This document shows positions 60,297 to 64,000 of a stretch of DNA of 64,000 nt, one piece after another (positions within the stretch are counted from its first letter, which is position 1; the number at the start of each line of letters is the position of its first letter). Location of the stretch: contig NZ_JAHVAA010000014.1 in assembly GCF_019264485.1 (NCBI RefSeq), forward strand, positions 434,001 to 498,000, read 5' to 3'. The DNA is from Sediminibacterium sp. (GTDB lineage: Bacteria; Bacteroidota; Bacteroidia; Chitinophagales; Chitinophagaceae). The position numbers and the translations under genes were made by a program. The notes below the pieces were generated by a model. That model was not told the origin of the DNA and searched no databases. It worked only from the letters and a program-made list of their open reading frames with translations.

Positions 60297-60977
60297 TTAA
60301 ACCAGGTAAAAACAGGTAAATACAAATACCCAAACCAGGTCTACAAAGTGCCAGTATAAACCGGCTTTTTCGATCATCAGGTAATGTCCGCGCTGTTCAA
60401 ACTTATCCATGAGTGTCATGATCAGCATTACGATATTGATGATCACACCCGAGAATACATGGAAGCCATGGAAACCGGTAATGGTAAAGAAATAGTTAGT
60501 AAAATTGGTAGAAGAAGCGGTTCCGTCAGCATTCAGGAAAGGGTTACTGCCCCACCATGCACCTTCGTGGTGTAAGTGGTTCCACTCCCATGCCTGACAA
60601 CCCAAAAAGGCCAGACCACCGATAATGGTCCAAACAAGGTTTTTCACCACCCCTTTTTTATCCATGTTATGACCTGCATGTACAGCCAGAACCATGGTTA
60701 CTGAGCTGATGATCAGGATAAAGGTCATAATACTCACGAACACCAACGGCGCATTCATCCCTTCCGGAGCAAAAGGGAAACTTTTGAAGACCTCATTGGG
60801 GTCGGGCCATCCATTGGTAGAGAAACGAATGGTACCATATGAGATCAGGAATGCACCAAATGTGAAGGCATCACTCATGAGGAAGTACCACATCATTAAT
60901 TTGCCGTACTCTACATTGAAGGGACTCTTTCCGCCACCCCACAATTTGGTTGTTGTTGCAGTTGTTGTCGTTGCCAT
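60297..60977 (-). CDS. Cytochrome c oxidase subunit III (first of two)
   Basis: I start at the ATG at 60977 (MATTTTATTTKLW), giving 226 residues. It has about five helices and COX3 features: MMWYFLMSDAFTFGAFLISY near residue 30, LGCQAWEWNHLH, TGFHGFHVFSGV and LYWHFVDLVWVFVF, where the WHFVD sequence is the family signature. It forms part of the caa3 oxidase. A second, shorter subunit III lies next to it at 61055-61633, and both are on the same transcript. Confidence 0.9.
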   Translation of the reverse strand: MATTTTATTTKLWGGGKSPFNVEYGKLMMWYFLMSDAFTFGAFLISYGTIRFSTNGWPDPNEVFKSFPFAPEGMNAPLVFVSIMTFILIISSVTMVLAVHAGHNMDKKGVVKNLVWTIIGGLAFLGCQAWEWNHLHHEGAWWGSNPFLNADGTASSTNFTNYFFTITGFHGFHVFSGVIINIVMLIMTLMDKFEQRGHYLMIEKAGLYWHFVDLVWVFVFTCFYLV

Positions 60978-61054
60978 GATCGTTCTAAAAATTTCGTTAC
61001 AAAAATATTGGCTGTTGTTCAAAAAAGGTGCATAAACCTTAACTTTTTCTTCAA

Positions 61055-61633
61055 CTATCCGATCCAGTTATAAAAGATGAAAAGATAGATCCAGAGCACA
61101 TCTACAAAGTGCCAGTAAGTACCCGCTACTTCTACCGGAACACTGCTGTAGGTCTTTGTTTTTCGGCTGTAAGCGCGTACAAACATCACCAGCAATGCAA
61201 TTACACCTCCGAGTACGTGCAGCATGTGTAAACCCGTAATTACAAACAGGAATGATGCCGCCGAATTGCTTTTAGGGCCTACCAGTGCAATATTGTTTGC
61301 TTCCAGGTCTACAAAACCGAGGTATTGCAATACAATGAACAATACGCCCAGTGCAGCAGTAATTGTTATCAGACTCCGATAACGCCCCATTTCTCTGGCT
61401 TTAAATGCTTTGGCTGCCAGGTGCATGGTTACACTGCTGATTAATATTACAAAAGTAGAATACCAGAATACCACGGGCAGATCGAATTCAAGCCAGCTAC
61501 TCTGGTTCTTTTTTACAATATAGGCACTCGTTAGTCCCGCAAATGCCATTACAATACTACCCATGGCCACCCACATAGTAAATTTATGCGGGTGAATGCG
61601 TTTGGGCTCATTGGTCTGCACGGTTGTCATCAT
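61055..61633 (-). CDS. Cytochrome c oxidase subunit III (second of two)
   Basis: I start at the ATG at 61633 (MMTTVQTNEP), giving 192 residues. It has about five helices and the subunit III hallmarks ITGLHMLHVLGGVIALLVMF and YWHFVDVLWIYLFIFYNW. Bacteroidota oxidase operons often carry two consecutive subunit III genes. It is separated from ctaB by a repeat hairpin at 61651-61708 that contains its upstream region, and ends 77 bp before the first coxIII gene. Confidence 0.9.
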   Translation of the reverse strand: MMTTVQTNEPKRIHPHKFTMWVAMGSIVMAFAGLTSAYIVKKNQSSWLEFDLPVVFWYSTFVILISSVTMHLAAKAFKAREMGRYRSLITITAALGVLFIVLQYLGFVDLEANNIALVGPKSNSAASFLFVITGLHMLHVLGGVIALLVMFVRAYSRKTKTYSSVPVEVAGTYWHFVDVLWIYLFIFYNWIG

Positions 61634-61650
61634 CTCAGTTTTATTTTTTG

Positions 61651-61708
61651 AGTGAGTGATGAGTAGTGAGTAAAGAAAACACTCACTATTCACTACTCAC
61701 TACTCACT
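61651..61708. repeat. GTGAGTAGTGAGT hairpin repeat inside the oxidase operon
   Basis: AGTGAGTGATGAGTAGTGAGTAAAG on the left side (61651-61675) pairs imperfectly with CACTATTCACTACTCACTACTCACT (61684-61708). The ctaB stop codon (61704-61706) is inside the right arm, and the coxIII start is 17 bp away. It differs from a normal terminator, as transcription should continue. Confidence 0.75.
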
Positions 61709-62603
61709 TTATTTTATCCGCCAGTAAGGATAGCAACACTATCGGTAGATAGATATAGCTGCTGAACATTACCCGGCGTGCTGCTTTTACATCCATATCG
61801 CGGTATAGCCGAACACTTTGTATCACCATAAACAGATTAGCCGCAATTACAATCCACATACTCGTTTCACCTGTCAATCCGAAATAGTAAGGCAATATAC
61901 CAACCGGTATCATCAACACTGAATACATAATAGCCTGTAATGCCGTGAATTTGGTTGGACCCAAATCGGATGGCAATAATTTAAAGCCGGCTTTACTGTA
62001 GTCACTGTGTGCTACCCACGCAATGGCCCAGAAATGCGGGAACTGCCAGAGAAACTGTATGCCAAACAATATCCACCCACCTGCACTAAAATCATCATTA
62101 CCGGCTACCCATCCTATCAAGCAGGGCAGTGCTCCCGGAAAAGCCCCCACCAATACAGCAATTGAGTTTATTTTTTTCAGCGGCGTATAGATATACGCAT
62201 ACAGAAACAAACTGAAAGCCGACAACAATGCCGATGAGAGATTGAAGAAATACCACATCATTCCCACACCTAATAAGCCTGCAATCAGGGCAAACACATA
62301 GGCTTCCTGTTGTTTCATTCTGCCATTGGCCACCGGTCTTTTACCGGTACGTTTCATCATGGCATCCGTATCTTTCTCAACAGCCTGGTTAATAGCATTG
62401 GCACTTCCTGTTACCAGCATACCCGCAATAAAAAGAACTACAATCATCCCCAGATCATACTCCACTACTTTTGGCGCCAGCAGGTAACAAACCACACATG
62501 AAAAAACTACCGTAAAACTCAACGTGAATTTGATGAGCTGGAAGTAATCCTTCACTTTGGCCGCTACCGAATACGATGCTGAGCTTTTTGTATCTGCTGT
62601 CAT
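61704..62603 (-). CDS. ctaB: Protoheme IX farnesyltransferase (heme O synthase) CtaB
   Basis: A 299-residue membrane prenyltransferase that attaches a farnesyl group to haem B, giving haem O for CtaA. Nine helices and the UbiA-type Asp motifs are seen: NAINQAVEKDTDAMMKRTGKRP near residue 70 (the NxxxDxxxD form) and HSDYSKAGFKLLPS near residue 200. It ends with DKIK and a TGA, the TGA coming from a GTGA repeat word. It is the first gene of the run upstream of both subunit III genes; coxA lies further upstream behind a terminator. Confidence 0.94.
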   Translation of the reverse strand: MTADTKSSASYSVAAKVKDYFQLIKFTLSFTVVFSCVVCYLLAPKVVEYDLGMIVVLFIAGMLVTGSANAINQAVEKDTDAMMKRTGKRPVANGRMKQQEAYVFALIAGLLGVGMMWYFFNLSSALLSAFSLFLYAYIYTPLKKINSIAVLVGAFPGALPCLIGWVAGNDDFSAGGWILFGIQFLWQFPHFWAIAWVAHSDYSKAGFKLLPSDLGPTKFTALQAIMYSVLMIPVGILPYYFGLTGETSMWIVIAANLFMVIQSVRLYRDMDVKAARRVMFSSYIYLPIVLLSLLADKIK

Positions 62604-62682
62604 TTAATCTGATTAGTCCCACAATATCAACAAGTCAACTCTTTCTCCACTTCTTATTCCCTATCCCTCCAAGTCTAAAAAC

Positions 62683-62708
62683 AATGCTCCCGAATGATCG
62701 GGAGCATT
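62683..62708 (-). terminator. Terminator after coxA
   Basis: AATGCTCCCGA and TCGGGAGCATT pair perfectly around ATGA. On the minus strand the stem is followed by GTTTTTAG. Confidence 0.88.
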
Positions 62709-62759
62709 GACATTATTCAAATCCTGTAACTGTTACCAGTTTTACAAGACAGTTATCAA

Positions 62760-64000
62760 TTAATGATGATCACTTTCATCTGCTCCCACCGGTGTTGTTT
62801 GCGGAATAAATTCCTTACCATCTTTACCATAATCATAAGCCCAACGGTGTACTTCAGGTATTTCACCCACCCAGTTACCATGACCAGGATGAATGGGTGT
62901 AGTCCACTCAAGTGTATTGGCACCCCATGGATTGAGTGTGGTTACTTTTCTTCCTTTGAAAATAGAGTAGAAGAAATTGAACAGGAACAATAACTGTACA
63001 GCAAATACAATCATAGCTACTGTGCTGATGAATCTGTTCAGTTCTACGAATTGTTTAAAGCTTTCCCAGATACTATAATCGTAGTAACGGCGTGGCATAC
63101 CTGCAAGACCTTCGTAGTGCATTGGCCAGAAGATCAGGTAAGCACCGGCAATGGTTACCCAGAAATGGATATATCCCATGGTATTGTTCAGGTACTTGCC
63201 ATACATTTTAGGGAACCAGTGGTAGATACCTGCGAACATACCAAACATAGATGCCACACCCATTACAATATGGAAGTGTGCAATTACGAAATAAGTATCG
63301 TGCAGGTGAATATCCAATGCTGAGTTACCCAGCCATATACCAGTTAAACCTCCGGAGATAAATAAGCTAACAAATCCGATAGCGAACATCATACCTGGTG
63401 TGAAACGGATATTACCTCTCCACAAAGTGGTGAGCCAGTTAAATACTTTGATAGCAGATGGTACTGCAATCAATAATGTAAGTAATACGAAGATAGAACC
63501 TAAGAAAGGATTCAGTCCGGTTACAAACATATGGTGTGCCCATACCAGGAAGGCGAGAATAGCAATAGCGAACAGTGACCCAATCATCGCCATATAACCG
63601 AAGATGGGTTTACGTGAGTTCACAGAAAGAATCTCTGATACCATACCCATGGCAGGTAACAGGATAATATATACTTCAGGGTGACCTAAGAACCAGAACA
63701 AGTGCTGGTAAAGGATGGCGCTACCACCTTCATTAGGCAATGCACCCACACCATTGATAAAAATATCTGACAGGTAAAAACTTGTTCCAAAATTTCTGTC
63801 GAAAATCAACAGGATAAAACCTGAGAATAATACAGGGAATGATAATACACCCAGTACAGCAGTAAAGAACAATGCCCAGATAGTAAGTGGCAATCGGGTC
63901 ATGCTCATACCTTTTGTACGCATGTTTAATACTGTTGCGATATAGTTCAAACCACCCAACAGAGAAGATACTACGAATAAGGCCATTGATATAAGCCACA
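62760..64000 (-). CDS. coxA: Cytochrome c oxidase subunit I, C-terminal part (5' end outside window)
   Basis: The frame is open to the window edge, so the first roughly 180-200 residues are missing and about 413 are seen. The visible part has LFWFLGHPEVYIILLPAMGM near its residue 100 with the histidine and tyrosine pair of the active site, FLVWAHHMFVTG with the CuB histidines, and AHFHIVMGVASMFGMFAG with the haem a and a3 ligands. The C-terminal tail with VGADESDHH is charged. It is the catalytic haem-copper subunit and the likely first gene of the oxidase region on this strand. Confidence 0.95.
   Translation of the reverse strand, partial: WLISMALFVVSSLLGGLNYIATVLNMRTKGMSMTRLPLTIWALFFTAVLGVLSFPVLFSGFILLIFDRNFGTSFYLSDIFINGVGALPNEGGSAILYQHLFWFLGHPEVYIILLPAMGMVSEILSVNSRKPIFGYMAMIGSLFAIAILAFLVWAHHMFVTGLNPFLGSIFVLLTLLIAVPSAIKVFNWLTTLWRGNIRFTPGMMFAIGFVSLFISGGLTGIWLGNSALDIHLHDTYFVIAHFHIVMGVASMFGMFAGIYHWFPKMYGKYLNNTMGYIHFWVTIAGAYLIFWPMHYEGLAGMPRRYYDYSIWESFKQFVELNRFISTVAMIVFAVQLLFLFNFFYSIFKGRKVTTLNPWGANTLEWTTPIHPGHGNWVGEIPEVHRWAYDYGKDGKEFIPQTTPVGADESDHH

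Noticed and set aside
61634..61693. Longer start for the second coxIII gene
   Set aside because: The extra residues come from GTGAGT repeat text, and the family starts near the ATG at 61633.
1..64000. CRISPR arrays, insertion sequences, integrases, prophage genes or rRNA operons
   Set aside because: No regular spacer-repeat arrays, transposase or integrase motifs, phage structural genes or rRNA sequence were seen on either strand by reading.

Overview
The window looks like chromosome from a member of the Bacteroidota, most likely the Chitinophagaceae. The evidence is a SusC/SusD pair, CarboxypepD-type TonB receptors, AT-rich start regions without clear Shine-Dalgarno sites, promoter -7 boxes of the TAnnTTTG type (for example 13008-13038, 41529-41536, 42014-42021, 56879-56886), and several small protein families I associate with this phylum. 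No species is claimed. Almost everything reads as chromosomal backbone: I see no insertion sequence, integrase, prophage or CRISPR array.

Layout. 1-8 kb: an aerobic phenylacetate cluster (TetR fragment, paaE, paaABCD, paaG, paaI, paaY), interrupted by an inverted SGNH hydrolase and an inverted outer-membrane-type protein. A perfect TetR-like operator lies just before paaA. 8-13 kb: obgE, two tandem secreted paralogues with matching leaders, a zinc-ribbon/GNAT pair and typA. 13-23 kb: lipid and envelope genes (DoxX, alpha/beta hydrolase, fabH, lipid kinase, patatin), ctaA, rnhB, a Sua5 protein, a JmjC-type cupin and an orphan response regulator. 23-33 kb: korB with an AhpD-like gene, an S9 peptidase, an amidase, an acyl-CoA dehydrogenase, MarR with its operator, a hydrolase and a glycosyltransferase. 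33-37.5 kb: an OppC-type permease, O-antigen ligase, Wzz and Lrp. 37.5-42 kb: an unusual tRNA-like RNA, a TonB receptor/PepSY pair and an XRE regulator. 42-49.4 kb: SusC-SusD-TlpA facing a DUF6520 peptide and MauE. 49.4-54 kb: AraC, a small CPP-tailed protein, a membrane protein, a histidine kinase, a response regulator and an Abi/HEPN protein. 54-64 kb: a TonB receptor, trmB, an alkyltransferase-like protein, SCO1, and the caa3-type cytochrome oxidase genes, with coxA cut by the window end.

Three observations stand out. First, 37606-37777 can fold into a cloverleaf with a 7-bp acceptor stem, Leu-like D arm, anticodon-like arm and perfect T arm, but its variable arm is about 95 nt instead of about 15. 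It has a phylum-type promoter and a strong terminator. Second, at least ten intergenic spaces hold hairpins built from a small set of word-like repeats. Several of these supply or abut the stop codons of neighbouring genes. Third, a four-gene module (50458-52838) couples a small protein ending in a CPP-x-CPP-x-SPLN tail to a seven-helix-type membrane protein and a kinase with no sensor domain, next to a divergent AraC gene and a pair of 13-bp direct repeats 21 bp apart.
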